Of a stretch of DNA of 64,000 bases, positions 1 to 9,037 are shown piece after piece. Numbering within the stretch: the first letter of the stretch is position 1; each line of letters starts with the position of its first letter. Origin of the DNA: Methanobacteriota archaeon (lineage in GTDB: Archaea > Halobacteriota > Methanomicrobia > Methanomicrobiales > Methanomicrobiaceae); contig JAEWWL010000019.1 of the NCBI GenBank assembly GCA_023396365.1, forward strand, positions 36,900 through 100,899, given 5' to 3'. The notes beneath the pieces are model-generated. The model was not told where the DNA came from. It was given only the letters and a program-made list of their open reading frames with translations, and ran no database searches. A program made the translations under genes and the position numbers.

Positions 1-794
1 ACGTCTTCTGCGAGTTCGTCAGCGATCCAGAGAATCTCTTTTTTATTATCCTTAACTGCTTCAATTTTTGCATACACAAAGTCCTTTCCGGCGGCAACGG
101 CAACGTTTGCCGGAAGAGTCCAGGGTGTTGTTGTCCATATTACAAGGAACTCATTTTCTTTTCCTTTTACCGGGAATTTCACATATATTGAAGGATCTTC
201 CTCATCCCAGTATTCAACCTCGGAATCTGCAATTGCAGTCTCACAGCGCGGACACCAGTTTACCACACGGTGACCGGTTTCAAGCAGCTTCTTCTCATCA
301 GCCTTTTTTAAGGCCCACCATGCCGCTTCAATGTAATCAGGTTTTATCGTCTGGTATGGATCATCAAAGTCCATCCAGATTCCAAGGCTTTTGAACTGAT
401 CAGACATCTTGTCTTTGTGAATTAATGCAAAACTTTTGCATTTTTCTATAAAGTTTGAGATGCCGTAGGATTCAATATCCTTTTTTGATTTAAAGCCAAG
501 TTCATTTTCAACACGCACCTCAATCGGAAGGCCGTGCATATCATAACCTGCACGATCTGTGACATTTCTGCCCTGCATGCGCTTATAACGCAGTATTGTA
601 TCCTTTAAAATTTTATTCCATGCAGTTCCGAGGTGAATGCTTCCTGTTGTGTAAGGCGGACCATCCACAAAAAAGAAGTCCTCTCCGTCTTTTCTTAAGT
701 CTTTCACCTTTTTGTAGGTGTCTTCAGTTGTCCAGAAATTCCGGACCTCCTCTTCAACCTCTTTGGCACTGTAACTGCTTGCAACCTCTTTCAA
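1..794 (-). CDS. ileS: Isoleucyl-tRNA synthetase, N-terminal part (cut by window edge)
   Basis: Class I aminoacyl-tRNA synthetase charging tRNA-Ile in the cytoplasm. The first 264 residues are present; the rest lies beyond the window start. The protein shows the class I signature as HLGT at residues 54-57, preceded by DGPPYTTG, and the editing-domain entry with the Cys pair NWCPRC. I chose a TTG start at 794 because GAGGG lies a few bases upstream and no in-frame ATG precedes it; a TATA-like box follows further upstream. Transcribed divergently from dtdA, another tRNA-aminoacylation quality gene. Assignment to IleRS rather than ValRS or LeuRS rests on the overall sequence and is confident. 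Confidence 0.93.
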   Translation of the reverse strand, partial: MKEVASSYSAKEVEEEVRNFWTTEDTYKKVKDLRKDGEDFFFVDGPPYTTGSIHLGTAWNKILKDTILRYKRMQGRNVTDRAGYDMHGLPIEVRVENELGFKSKKDIESYGISNFIEKCKSFALIHKDKMSDQFKSLGIWMDFDDPYQTIKPDYIEAAWWALKKADEKKLLETGHRVVNWCPRCETAIADSEVEYWDEEDPSIYVKFPVKGKENEFLVIWTTTPWTLPANVAVAAGKDFVYAKIEAVKDNKKEILWIADELAED

Positions 795-816
795 GTATGA
801 TCCCTCAAATAGTCCA

Positions 817-826
817 ATAATATATG
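817..826 (-). promoter_or_regulatory. TATA-like box of ileS
   Basis: An AT-rich box reading CATATATTA on the minus strand lies about 25-30 bases upstream of the TTG start of ileS. This fits a short leader carrying the GAGGG ribosome-binding site. Inference from spacing only. Confidence 0.45.
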
Positions 827-1031
827 TGATTCTTGTAAGATAGTATTTATGAGAGCACTCTAAAAAAAGAGTCTGTTAAAAAAAAGTCTCAATGAAAAAT
901 TAAAAAATCAGTAGTAAATTTAATAACTTCTTTAAACATGCTTTTAAGCCCGTTCTGATGCCTGTAAAATCAAAATAAAAATTAAAAACCAATAAACTTT
1001 CATGGTTTTTTCTGCTGAAGAGAGATGTAAT

Positions 1032-2354
1032 ATGAAGATAGCAATAGTAAATTCAAAACTGGATGCAGCCGGAGTCAATATCCGCCGCTGCCTCCTTGAA
1101 AAATTAAAACCGGCAGGAGATGAGATAAAATATCATTCACACAACCTGTTTTTTTATGAATCAGAAGGCAGGCTTATTTATGAAAGAGGGCTTGATGAAC
1201 GCCTCCGGTCAGATCTTATTATATTTATCTCGCGGCATTCAGGCAAAGATCCCCTGCCTGCACTGACAGTCCATGTGACCGGCAATTATCAAAATGCAAT
1301 GCTTGGAGGAGAGGATAAGACTCTTGCATATGCATCGCCTGAATTCATGCATGCAGTCCTTAACAGTATGAATAAAAAAGCCCCTTTTGGGTACAGGGTT
1401 TCATATGAAGTTACCCACCACGGCCCTACTGATCTCAAAACTCCCTCTTTTTTTGTTGAGATTGGAAGCACGGATAATGAGTGGAATGATAAATTTGCGG
1501 GTCTTGCGGTTTCAGACTCAATTCTTGAGGCCTTAAGGGATGATATGCATATTACCATAAATCTTGTTGGCTTTGGTGCAAGCCACTATGCTGCAAGAGA
1601 GACCGAGATTGCGCTGAATTCACAGGGCGCGTTTGGCCATATTGCACACACCCGGGAGGCCGGAGGCCTTTCACATGAAATGATTCTTCAGATGATTGAA
1701 AAATCCTCTGCCCATGCCGCATACATTGACAAAAAAGCATTGTCCGGTTCAGATAATTCCCGGATTGAAGCTATATTGAAGGAACTGAATATTCCTGTTC
1801 TGTCTGAAGGTGAGATAAAGGATATCGGCGATATCCGATGGGAAAAATATCTGGAGATTAGAAAGACTGCGGCTTCTTTTGATTCTTCATGCAGGATACA
1901 TATCGGCAGTCTCAAAGGCACAGGCATGCCTGTTTTGATAAAAATTGACCCTGTTTTATTTGAGGAGGCATTAAAGACTGATGAAAAGGAATTCATTGGG
2001 AGTATAAAGCGCCAGAATGCAGTATATATGTCATCTCAAAAAGGCAGGATACTCCCAATTTTTATCACATATGAAGAAAATAGATTACAAACAATAAATG
2101 AATTAATATCTTTGTGTGTTAAAACCTTACACAAAGATAAGGACACAGTAGTCATTGATGATAATCTGGTTATTCGAAAAACCAGATTTGACCCTGCAAA
2201 AGCAGCTGAACTGGGGGTGCCGGAGGGGCCATTCTTTGGAAAGCTTGCCGCAGGTTTTGATGTCATGGCGGGTGGGAAAAAAATTACACCCTCCATGGTC
2301 TCAAAATACAGTGAAAAGGTTATCCGTGTACCGGGGTTGGAGAAATACCTATGA
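1032..2354 (+). CDS. dtdA: D-aminoacyl-tRNA deacylase (DtdA/GEK1 family)
   Basis: Hydrolyses D-amino acids wrongly attached to tRNA, so recycling the tRNA; a zinc-dependent archaeal and plant family unrelated to bacterial Dtd. The 440-residue protein starts [14 protein letters not shown], typical for the family, and contains conserved His-rich stretches such as EVTHHGPTD and [12 protein letters not shown]. The C-terminal half, from about residue 290, is the extra domain found in longer methanogen versions. ATG 1032 was chosen over an ATG 30 bases upstream because GAAGAGAG precedes it and it matches the family N-terminus. Its stop overlaps the ftsZ start, suggesting translational coupling. Confidence 0.9.
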   Translation: MKIAIVNSKLDAAGVNIRRCLLEKLKPAGDEIKYHSHNLFFYESEGRLIYERGLDERLRSDLIIFISRHSGKDPLPALTVHVTGNYQNAMLGGEDKTLAYASPEFMHAVLNSMNKKAPFGYRVSYEVTHHGPTDLKTPSFFVEIGSTDNEWNDKFAGLAVSDSILEALRDDMHITINLVGFGASHYAARETEIALNSQGAFGHIAHTREAGGLSHEMILQMIEKSSAHAAYIDKKALSGSDNSRIEAILKELNIPVLSEGEIKDIGDIRWEKYLEIRKTAASFDSSCRIHIGSLKGTGMPVLIKIDPVLFEEALKTDEKEFIGSIKRQNAVYMSSQKGRILPIFITYEENRLQTINELISLCVKTLHKDKDTVVIDDNLVIRKTRFDPAKAAELGVPEGPFFGKLAAGFDVMAGGKKITPSMVSKYSEKVIRVPGLEKYL

Positions 2355-3466
2355 TGAAATCAATAGTTGAAGAAGCGCTAAGCAGGGCAAATGCCGACAC
2401 TGAACTGATAGTCGACAGCTCACATGAAAAAGACGAGGAGCTTGAAGAGATTTTAAGATCCCTTCGCACTGAAATATCCGTTATAGGCTGCGGCGGCGGC
2501 GGTTCAAATACAATATCCCGTATGGCTGAAGAGGGTATTGACGGGGCAAAATTAATGGCAATTAATACTGATGCCCAGCATTTAATCAGAACAAAGGCAG
2601 ATTACAGGATTTTAATCGGCCGTCAGCGCACAAAGGGATTTGGTGCAGGCTCTGTTCCGCAGGTCGGCGAAGAGGCTGCACTTGAAAATGAGGAGGAAAT
2701 CCGTGCAAAACTTGCCAACAGTGATATGGTTTTTATCACAGCTGGTCTTGGCGGCGGAACAGGAACAGGTTCTGCACCTGTGGTTGCAAAGGCTGCACGC
2801 GATCAGGGTGCGCTTACAATTGCTATAGTAACACTCCCTTTCAGGGCTGAAGGTGCAATCAGGCTTGAAAACGCGGAAGCAGGTCTTGAACGCCTTCGCG
2901 ATGTTGCAGATACTGTAATTGTTGTTCCAAACGACAGGCTTTTGGAAGTTGTTCCAAGGCTTCCTCTTCATGCAGCCTTTAAGGTATCCGATGAAGTTTT
3001 GATGAGAGCCGTCAAAGGTATAACGGAACTTATCACCCAGCCCGGACTTGTCAACTTAGACTTTGCAGATGTGCGCACTGTAATGGAGCGCGGCGGTGTT
3101 GCAATGATTGGAATGGGTGAGAGTGACAGCGAAGACAAAGCTGCCGATTCAGTTAAAAAGGCCCTTAGATCTCCGCTTCTCGATGTTGATATATCAAATG
3201 CAACCGCTGCACTTGTTAATGTGGTTGGGGGTCCTGATATGACGATGGAGGAGGCAGAGGGTGTTGTCCAGGAAGTCTATGAGAGAATAGATCCTGATGC
3301 ACGTATTATCTGGGGAGCACAAATAGATCCGGACATGCAGCACCGCATGCGCACAATGCTCGTTGTGACAGGTGTAAGTTCTCCTCAGATATATGGAAAG
3401 AGTGATGATTTCAGCACTACCCGTAAATCCTCAGAGCGCGAATATGATATAGACTTTCTCAGGTGA
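2351..3466 (+). CDS. ftsZ: Cell division protein FtsZ (FtsZ1-like)
   Basis: Tubulin-superfamily GTPase that polymerises at mid-cell and organises archaeal division. The nucleotide-binding part starts near residue 40 with GCGGGGSNT. The tubulin signature [10 protein letters not shown] is present, and the synergy (T7) loop NLDFADV carries the catalytic Asp residues, so it should be an active GTPase. The 371 residues include an N-terminal extension of about 35 residues and a charged C-terminal tail. ATG 2351 overlaps the dtdA stop; a second ATG follows at 2354. It heads the secE-spt5-ribosomal protein string, a common euryarchaeal arrangement. A distant CetZ-like paralogue lies at 25638. Confidence 0.95.
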   Translation: MMKSIVEEALSRANADTELIVDSSHEKDEELEEILRSLRTEISVIGCGGGGSNTISRMAEEGIDGAKLMAINTDAQHLIRTKADYRILIGRQRTKGFGAGSVPQVGEEAALENEEEIRAKLANSDMVFITAGLGGGTGTGSAPVVAKAARDQGALTIAIVTLPFRAEGAIRLENAEAGLERLRDVADTVIVVPNDRLLEVVPRLPLHAAFKVSDEVLMRAVKGITELITQPGLVNLDFADVRTVMERGGVAMIGMGESDSEDKAADSVKKALRSPLLDVDISNATAALVNVVGGPDMTMEEAEGVVQEVYERIDPDARIIWGAQIDPDMQHRMRTMLVVTGVSSPQIYGKSDDFSTTRKSSEREYDIDFLR

Positions 3467-3476
3467 GTAAAAACAG

Positions 3477-3650
3477 ATGTCATTTAAATTAGATGAAGAA
3501 CTCTTCAAAAAATACTGGAGAGTCCTTAAACTTTCAAGGACTCCTTCAAGGGATGAATTTCAGAAGATTGGTCTGGTTGCGGCAGCAGGTATTGCCCTGA
3601 TTGGTATCATTGGCTTTATAATCTATGAAGTAATTCTTCTCATACCCTGA
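3477..3650 (+). CDS. secE: Preprotein translocase subunit SecE
   Basis: A 57-residue single-span membrane protein, the SecE/Sec61-gamma subunit that clamps SecY in the translocon. The amphipathic N-terminal helix contains YWRVLKLSRTPSRDEF, the characteristic SecE sequence, followed by one membrane span rich in Ile, Gly and Ala (about residues 33-55). It is too short for routine ORF lists. The ribosome-binding site AGGTGA overlaps the ftsZ stop codon, which supports the ATG at 3477. Its place between ftsZ and spt5 matches the conserved archaeal secE-nusG order. Confidence 0.92.
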   Translation: MSFKLDEELFKKYWRVLKLSRTPSRDEFQKIGLVAAAGIALIGIIGFIIYEVILLIP

Positions 3651-3678
3651 ATATTTTAAGATCAATGGGATTATGGAA

Positions 3679-4155
3679 ATGAGCGACGCAAACGAGAATC
3701 AAAACCGGATATATGCAATAAAGACGACAGCAAAGCAGGAGCGCACTGTTGTTGACAATATTGTAAAGGCTTTGGAGGATCATGATGAGATTCATGTGGC
3801 TGCCATAATGGCTCCGGATGAGCTTAAAGGGTATGTGCTTGTTGAAAGTCCTGATCCTATTGCACGTATTGAGCAGCTTAGGGAGATGGTTCCCAATGCA
3901 CGTGCAGTAGTCAGGGGTGAAACCTCTTTTCATGAGATTGAGCATTTCCTTGTTCCAAAACCGGTTGTATCCGGCATTGATGAAGGAACAATAGTAGAGC
4001 TTATCGCCGGGCCATTTAAGGGAGAAAAGGCGGTTGTAAAAAGAGTCGACACATCAAAGGAAGAAATTACAGTTGAACTCTATGAGAGTATGGTTCCTAT
4101 TCCGATTACGGTTCGCGGGGATAATGTGCGCGTTATCGATAAAAACCAGGACTGA
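3679..4155 (+). CDS. spt5: Transcription elongation factor Spt5 (NusG family)
   Basis: Binds the clamp coiled coil of archaeal RNA polymerase, with Spt4, and promotes processivity. Residues about 10-90 form the NGN domain (starting IYAIKTTAKQE) and about 95-158 the KOW domain (GTIVELIAGPFKGEKA). Length is normal for the archaeal two-domain form. An in-frame ATG at 3673 also exists; I prefer 3679 because the GGGA element at 3667-3670 is then eight bases away instead of two. Directly downstream of secE and upstream of the L11-L1-P0-P1 genes. Confidence 0.93.
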   Translation: MSDANENQNRIYAIKTTAKQERTVVDNIVKALEDHDEIHVAAIMAPDELKGYVLVESPDPIARIEQLREMVPNARAVVRGETSFHEIEHFLVPKPVVSGIDEGTIVELIAGPFKGEKAVVKRVDTSKEEITVELYESMVPIPITVRGDNVRVIDKNQD

Positions 4156-4240
4156 TTAATTTTTTAATTCATTTTTGAATATCATTCTCTCTTTTATTGA
4201 TACATTTAAGTTATCTAAGGTTTAACATTTTAAGACCCAA

Positions 4241-4274
4241 GCTTAGTGTACGGCATAGTCTGTGCATCGTGAGC
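4241..4274 (+). promoter_or_regulatory. Leader stem-loop upstream of rpl11
   Basis: The sequence can fold as two stacked helices: GCTTA (4241-4245) with TGAGC (4270-4274), and TGTAC (4247-4251) with GTGCA (4262-4266), with a few G-U pairs, a small internal loop and a ten-base apical loop. It ends immediately before the ribosome-binding site AAAGGTGAT of rpl11. Such a position suits translational control or mRNA protection, but no regulator is known here. Confidence 0.35.
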
Positions 4275-4288
4275 AAAGGTGATATGAA

Positions 4289-4762
4289 ATGGGAGAAGTA
4301 GTCGAGGTATTGGTACCCGGCGGTAAAGCTACTGCAGGCCCACCATTGGGACCTGCATTAGGACCTCTCGGAATAAATGTGAAGGCTGTTGTTGATGAGA
4401 TCAACAAAAAGACCTCCGAATTCAACGGCATGCAGGTGCCTGTTAAAGTCGAGGTTGACGACAAGAAGAACTTCACAATTTCCGTTGGTGTTCCTCCTGC
4501 CACTGCACTCATAATGAAGGAGTGCGGTATTGAGAAGGGCTCAGGAGAGCCTAATCTCAAGAAGGTTGGTGACTTACCGTTTGATGCTGCTGTCCGAATT
4601 GCCCGCATGAAGTTTGACGACATGCTTTCATATGATGTCAAAAACGCCGTAAAGGAAGTTATTGGCTCATGTGTAAGTGTAGGAGTCACAGTTGACGGCA
4701 AAGATCCAAAAGTAATCTTTGCTGACATAAATGCAGGTCAGTACGACAGCAAGCTCGCATGA
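4289..4762 (+). CDS. rpl11: 50S ribosomal protein L11
   Basis: Large-subunit protein at the base of the stalk that binds 23S rRNA helices 43-44 (GTPase-associated centre). The 157 residues show the family pattern: the proline-rich PGGKATAGPPLGPALGPLG switch region near the N-terminus and the RNA-binding C-terminal domain. ATG 4289 is preceded by GGTGAT at a spacing of five. It is separated from rpl1 by 78 bases that contain a small CTATG/CATAG hairpin (4768-4783), so it may be on the same transcript as rpl1. Confidence 0.96.
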   Translation: MGEVVEVLVPGGKATAGPPLGPALGPLGINVKAVVDEINKKTSEFNGMQVPVKVEVDDKKNFTISVGVPPATALIMKECGIEKGSGEPNLKKVGDLPFDAAVRIARMKFDDMLSYDVKNAVKEVIGSCVSVGVTVDGKDPKVIFADINAGQYDSKLA

Positions 4763-4843
4763 ATAGACTATGAAAACCCATAGAAGATCCAAAAAAGATT
4801 ATTCTATATTCTTTTCAGGGTCGTTGAACTATGGAGGTAAATG

Positions 4844-5488
4844 ATGGTTGAAAGGGTCCAGATTCTAAAGGCCGTAAAAGAGGCTATAGAGAAGGCGCCT
4901 GAGAGAAAGTTCACCGAGAGTATTGAAATAACAATAAATCTCAAGAACATCGACATGGCGCAGCCAAAAAACCGTATAGATGAGACTATGCTTCTGCCGA
5001 AGGGAACAGGAAGAGTTCAGAAGATTGCTGTTCTTGGAAAGGGAGATATCACCACTCAGGCAAAAGCTGCAAAAGTAGAGCTCATCATAGGGCCAGAGGA
5101 AATTGAGCGTCTGGGAGGCGAACCACGTGAGGCCAGAAAAATGGCAGACGAATATATGTTCTTCCTTGCTGAAACCGCAGTAATGCCGCTTGTCGGTCGT
5201 TACCTGGGTACAAGGCTTGGTCCACGCGGAAAGATGCCCCAGCCGATTCCACAGGGGCTGGATATCGGACCTATCGTTGAGCGTCTTAGAAACTCTGTCA
5301 AGTTCCGTTCCAAAGACAAAAAGACATTCCATGTCAGAGTCGGATCGGTTCAGATGTCTCAGGAAGACGTTGCAGAGAATATTGATGCTGTTATGAGAAA
5401 GGTTGAATCCAATCTTGAAAGTGGAGCAATGAACATTCGCTCAGTGTATGTTAAGACATCCATGGGCCCTGCAGTGAGGATGATGTAA
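4844..5488 (+). CDS. rpl1: 50S ribosomal protein L1
   Basis: L1-stalk protein that binds 23S rRNA helices 76-78 and helps release deacylated tRNA; archaeal L1 is also a known repressor of its own operon. The 214 residues include GTRLGPRGKMPQPIPQG, the L1 signature. Two ATGs occur in tandem (4841 and 4844). The strong GGAGGT at 4833-4838 is only two bases from the first but five from the second, so 4844 is preferred. Followed one base later by rplP0. I did not identify a convincing L1-binding mRNA site. Confidence 0.95.
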   Translation: MVERVQILKAVKEAIEKAPERKFTESIEITINLKNIDMAQPKNRIDETMLLPKGTGRVQKIAVLGKGDITTQAKAAKVELIIGPEEIERLGGEPREARKMADEYMFFLAETAVMPLVGRYLGTRLGPRGKMPQPIPQGLDIGPIVERLRNSVKFRSKDKKTFHVRVGSVQMSQEDVAENIDAVMRKVESNLESGAMNIRSVYVKTSMGPAVRMM

Positions 5489-5489
5489 T

Positions 5490-6338
5490 ATGGCAATATA
5501 TTCGCACCACCTCCCGCAGTGGAAGAGGGATGAAGTAGAGGAGATAAAGAAATTCACACAGGAATACAGGCTGACAGGTCTTGTTGATCTTCACGGTATT
5601 CCGGCGAGCCAGCTCCAGCAGATGCGCAGAAACCTCAGGGGCTCTGCAGTTCTTAAGATGACAAGAAACACTCTTATTGAACATGCATTCAATGAGCTTG
5701 GCGGCGAAATCGGCAAAACTTCCGATTACGTTGACGGCCACAGTGCGATGATCTATACAAACGAGAATCCGTTTAAACTCTACAAAAAGCTTCAGGATAC
5801 AATGACAAAGATGACGGCAAAGCCAGGGGACATAGCGCCTGAGGACATTGTCGTTTCAAAAGGTCCGACAGGATTTCCGCCCGGACCGATTGTCGGTACA
5901 CTGCAGCAGTCAGGAATTCCGGCCGCCATTGAAGGAGGAAAGGTCGTAATTCGTGAAACAAAGACCGTTGTCAAAGCAGGTGAAGAGATAAGCGCAAAGA
6001 TGGCAGATGTGCTGTCCAAGCTTGACATTAAACCAATAGATGTTGGTTTAAGCCTTCAGATTGCATTTTATGACGGAACATTCTTCGAACCGAAGACACT
6101 GGCAATTGATGAGACACAGTACTTCAACAATGTAGTTCTCGCAGCACAGCAGGCATTTAACCTGTCTGTCAATGCAGCATATCCGACTGCGACAACTGCC
6201 GCAGCAATTATTGGCAGGGCAGTTCGTGAGGCTAAAAACCTTGCTGTCGAAGCGGCAATATATGAGAAAGATGTTGTTGATCTGATTATCGGACGTGCAG
6301 CGAGAGAATCACTCGCAGTAAAAGCACTTGTCGAGTAA
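5490..6338 (+). CDS. rplP0: Ribosomal stalk protein P0 (L10), short form
   Basis: Forms the base of the ribosomal stalk: it binds 23S rRNA and L11 and carries P1/L12 dimers on C-terminal helices. The N-terminal domain ([35 protein letters not shown]) and the insertion domain are clear. The 282 residues end at [10 protein letters not shown], so the Ala-rich and acidic C-terminal tail seen in many archaeal P0 proteins is absent. This looks like a natural short form, not a frameshift, because no tail sequence is visible in the 30 bases before rpl12. Starts one base after the rpl1 stop. Confidence 0.93.
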   Translation: MAIYSHHLPQWKRDEVEEIKKFTQEYRLTGLVDLHGIPASQLQQMRRNLRGSAVLKMTRNTLIEHAFNELGGEIGKTSDYVDGHSAMIYTNENPFKLYKKLQDTMTKMTAKPGDIAPEDIVVSKGPTGFPPGPIVGTLQQSGIPAAIEGGKVVIRETKTVVKAGEEISAKMADVLSKLDIKPIDVGLSLQIAFYDGTFFEPKTLAIDETQYFNNVVLAAQQAFNLSVNAAYPTATTAAAIIGRAVREAKNLAVEAAIYEKDVVDLIIGRAARESLAVKALVE

Positions 6339-6369
6339 AAATATAAAAATTATAAAATTGGTGAAAAAA

Positions 6370-6675
6370 ATGGAGTACATCTACGCAGCCCTTGTTCTGC
6401 ACAGCGCAGGAAAGGAAATAAATGAGGAAGCAGTCACAAAAGTAATGACCGCAGCAGGTATCGCAGTCGACGACAGCCGTGTAAAGGCACTTATTGCAGC
6501 ACTTGACGGTGTTGACATTGCAGAAGCAATTGAGAAGTCAGCTGTAGCAGCAGTTGCAGCAGCACCTGTTGCAGCAGCACCGGCAGCAGCTGCACCCGCA
6601 GAGGAAGCAGCACCAAAGGAAGAAGAGAAGGACGAAGAGGGCGGCATGGCCGGCCTTGGAGCACTCTTCGGATAA
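6370..6675 (+). CDS. rpl12: Ribosomal stalk protein P1 (L12)
   Basis: Stalk protein present in several copies that recruits translational GTPases and ABCE1. The 101 residues comprise an N-terminal helical dimerisation/P0-binding domain ([17 protein letters not shown]), an alanine-rich hinge, and the acidic tail ending [11 protein letters not shown] that binds the factors. The start at 6370 follows GGTGA and matches the family; the open frame extends 42 bases further upstream but that part is not conserved. Last gene of the string; a T-rich terminator-like tract follows. Confidence 0.96.
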   Translation: MEYIYAALVLHSAGKEINEEAVTKVMTAAGIAVDDSRVKALIAALDGVDIAEAIEKSAVAAVAAAPVAAAPAAAAPAEEAAPKEEEKDEEGGMAGLGALFG

Positions 6676-6676
6676 T

Positions 6677-6692
6677 TCTTTTTTTTTATTTA
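6677..6692 (+). terminator. T-rich terminator after rpl12
   Basis: A run of nine T within TTCTTTTTTTTTATTT lies directly behind the rpl12 stop codon. Poly-T tracts are the usual archaeal intrinsic termination signal. It would end the long ribosomal protein transcript. Confidence 0.55.
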
Positions 6693-6947
6693 AAGCCTGA
6701 TTCTTAGTAACTGTTTTGTCAAAACAGTCTGCATGCATTTTTTAATTATTTCGACTTCAATGCTGAGGGTATCTGAAAATCCTTCAGATACATGAGTTGA
6801 ATTTTTGGCAATAACTTTTTTTTTTAAAAAGCATTTGCATCTGTCGAGATTAAGCTTTATATTTATTATGTGCTCTTTTTTATTTAGAAGGTTATTTAAT
6901 ATCATATGTCAAACGGTTTTTATTAAGGGATGCAGGGAAAGGGAATC

Positions 6948-7697
6948 ATGATAAATGTGCTTATGATTGATGATGAACAGGTCGTTTTGGATGTTACCAG
7001 ACTGTACCTTGAAAGGTATGGGAATATATCTGTAGATTGTGTCCTATCGGCATCAAAAGCGATTGAAAAAATGCAGTCCTGCAATTATGATCTTATTCTG
7101 TGCGACTATGAAATGGGTGAGATAGACGGGATTTCTTTTCTAAAAGCTGTACGTGGATTATATCCTGGTGTAAGTTTTACAAACCCTGATATTCCTTTCA
7201 TAATTTTTACGGGCAAAGGTGACGAATGCATTGTAATCGAGGCACTGAACTGTGGAGCTGATTTCTATATCCAAAAAGGGGATGATCCCAAAAAACAGCT
7301 GCAGGCTCTTGCCGGAAAGATTGAGGATATTGTACACCGCAGGTGCCGTGAAGAGGTTATGGATGCAGCTTTTGAAAATACAAACACCTGCATGGTTATT
7401 TTTGATGAGAATGATTCTGTTCTGAGGATGAACCGGCAGATGTCAGAAATTATTCAAAATCCTGAAAAGAATACTGATAATGAGATGAAATGGGATTTTT
7501 TTGTAGATGAGGCTGATCATTTAAAAATGAAGAACTTTTTATCCTCATTAAAAATGAAGAGAGAGAATAATTATAAAGAAAAAAAAAGCTGCAGCTTTTA
7601 TCTGTGTGATAAATCCGGAAAACAGATCCCTGCATTTGCAACTGCTTCTTATATCCCCGAAAAAAAAATCTCTGTTATGTCAATCCGGGTGGAATAA
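6948..7697 (+). CDS. Response regulator with receiver and PAS-like domains
   Basis: A two-component signalling protein without a DNA-binding or catalytic output. Residues 1-125 form a receiver domain: the acidic pair in MIDDEQ, the phosphoacceptor Asp in LILCDYEMG, and the conserved Lys in YIQKGDD. Residues about 140-249 resemble a PAS sensor domain (NTCMVIFDENDSVLRMN). I chose ATG 6948 over one 18 bases upstream because AGGGAAAGGG precedes it and the receiver begins directly at MINVLMIDDE. No histidine kinase is adjacent. Such receiver-PAS proteins are frequent in Methanomicrobiales and probably act in phosphorelays. Confidence 0.8.
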   Translation: MINVLMIDDEQVVLDVTRLYLERYGNISVDCVLSASKAIEKMQSCNYDLILCDYEMGEIDGISFLKAVRGLYPGVSFTNPDIPFIIFTGKGDECIVIEALNCGADFYIQKGDDPKKQLQALAGKIEDIVHRRCREEVMDAAFENTNTCMVIFDENDSVLRMNRQMSEIIQNPEKNTDNEMKWDFFVDEADHLKMKNFLSSLKMKRENNYKEKKSCSFYLCDKSGKQIPAFATASYIPEKKISVMSIRVE

Positions 7698-7778
7698 AAG
7701 AATCTTTTCCTTTCTGAATTTAGATAGACTTATACATTAAAAAAAATCAATATGGTTTATCACATAAGTGGGTGATTT

Positions 7779-8459
7779 ATGAAAAAGATATTAGCTTTTT
7801 TAATTGGTTTCGCATTATTGTCTGCATGCTTTCCCTTTCAGGTAAGTGCTGCAACAATCGGCGGAGATCAGGCATGGTTTAATGTACACAGCAACGAAGA
7901 TGGTGCCTCTGTCTATTTTGACGGTGACTACAAGGGAGAAACATATGAAAAAATTCTGACAGTGCCTGTTTATACAACAGCAACTCCTTACAAGACAATT
8001 ACTGTTGAAAAGAGTGGCTACAATACATGGACACAACAGATTTCTTCATATCCGGAAATGGGAGATACACTTGATATATATGCAACCTTAAATCCTGTTC
8101 CAACAGAAGTTCCTGCTCCAATAGGCGGGGATATGGGATTTTACACGGTATACTGCAATGTTGACGGTGCCTCAGTCTATTTTGACAGCGATTACAAAGG
8201 AGTTATCTCAAACGGTGAGCTTACTGTAAGTGTTTATACAACAGGAACACCGTACACAACGTATCAGGTTAAAATGTCGGGATATGATACATTTACCGCA
8301 CAGATAAACGAGTATCCTGCAAAAGGTGAAACAGTAAAACTTCATGCATCACTGACACCTGCAGCAAAACCAACAGCAACACCAATGTCTCTGATTACAA
8401 TCTTCTCAGCACTCTTTATTGCAATTTCCGGATTAATTTTAATGTCCAAAAAGAACTGA
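7779..8459 (+). CDS. Secreted PEGA-domain protein with C-terminal anchor
   Basis: Exported surface protein of 226 residues. It has a signal peptide (about residues 1-24, hydrophobic and ending VSA) and two tandem PEGA-type beta domains of about 75 residues. Both carry DGASVYFD...YKG and VYTT.TPY motifs, so they are an internal duplication. A Pro/Thr linker, a membrane span (about 200-220) and the basic tail SKKN follow. PEGA domains are predicted surface-binding modules; the ligand is unknown. The start has a GGGTGAT ribosome-binding site. Flanked by two response regulators, which may be coincidence. Confidence 0.75.
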   Translation: MKKILAFLIGFALLSACFPFQVSAATIGGDQAWFNVHSNEDGASVYFDGDYKGETYEKILTVPVYTTATPYKTITVEKSGYNTWTQQISSYPEMGDTLDIYATLNPVPTEVPAPIGGDMGFYTVYCNVDGASVYFDSDYKGVISNGELTVSVYTTGTPYTTYQVKMSGYDTFTAQINEYPAKGETVKLHASLTPAAKPTATPMSLITIFSALFIAISGLILMSKKN

Positions 8460-8571
8460 GAAAGATAAAAAAACATTTTTTTATTTTCAAGTTTTAGTAA
8501 GATTCAATATTGATAGAATCTTAAAGGTAAGATATCAGATTTTTCTATCTGATTATGTCAGGTTTACTGTT

Positions 8572-8955
8572 ATGAATTGCTTAAGAATTCTTCTTATGGA
8601 TGATGAGGCTCCTATTCTGGATATAATGTCTGTCTTTTTGAGCAGAGGCGGATATGATGTTGTCTGCTCCAAATCCGGAACACAGGCTCTTGGTATTTTT
8701 AAAAATGAATTCAGCAGCGGCAGCCGTTTTGACCTTGCGATACTTGATGTTTCAATTCCCGGAGATATGGGGGCAAAAGAGCTTTTAAAACCTATGAGGG
8801 AGACAGACCCGGATATAAAGGTAATAATTACAAGCGGAGATTCTGTCCAGGGTGCAATGGATGACCCCGAAAAATATGGATTTTCAGGTTCACTTAAAAA
8901 ACCATTTCGTTCAGGAGATCTTCTGCGACTTGTTCAAGAGCTTCTTAATGAATAG
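8572..8955 (+). CDS. Single-domain response regulator
   Basis: A 127-residue stand-alone receiver domain. Visible landmarks are the acidic pair in LLMDDEAP, the phosphoacceptor Asp in AILDVSIPG, the Ser/Thr position in IITSGDS and the Lys in SLKKPF. It has no output domain, so it would act as a phosphate shuttle or by protein contact. It differs clearly from the chemotaxis CheY at 56447. Cognate kinase not in the window. Confidence 0.85.
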   Translation: MNCLRILLMDDEAPILDIMSVFLSRGGYDVVCSKSGTQALGIFKNEFSSGSRFDLAILDVSIPGDMGAKELLKPMRETDPDIKVIITSGDSVQGAMDDPEKYGFSGSLKKPFRSGDLLRLVQELLNE

Positions 8956-9037
8956 ATAATTTAAATTTGTATCTCTTAATTCAGCCTGATATTTTTAATA
9001 TGCACAATAAAAAAACTGAATTCTCAAAAACATTTTT

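Noticed and set aside
68..820. Two plus-strand open frames opposite ileS
   Set aside because: They lie antisense to clear IleRS coding sequence with its class I signature; their translations are Gln/Pro/Leu-rich without family features.
1002..1031. Upstream ATG of dtdA at 1002
   Set aside because: The ATG at 1032 has a better ribosome-binding site and gives the family N-terminus.
6370..6675. Alanine-rich GCAGCA repeats in rpl12 considered as a microsatellite
   Set aside because: They encode the normal Ala-rich hinge of ribosomal P1.
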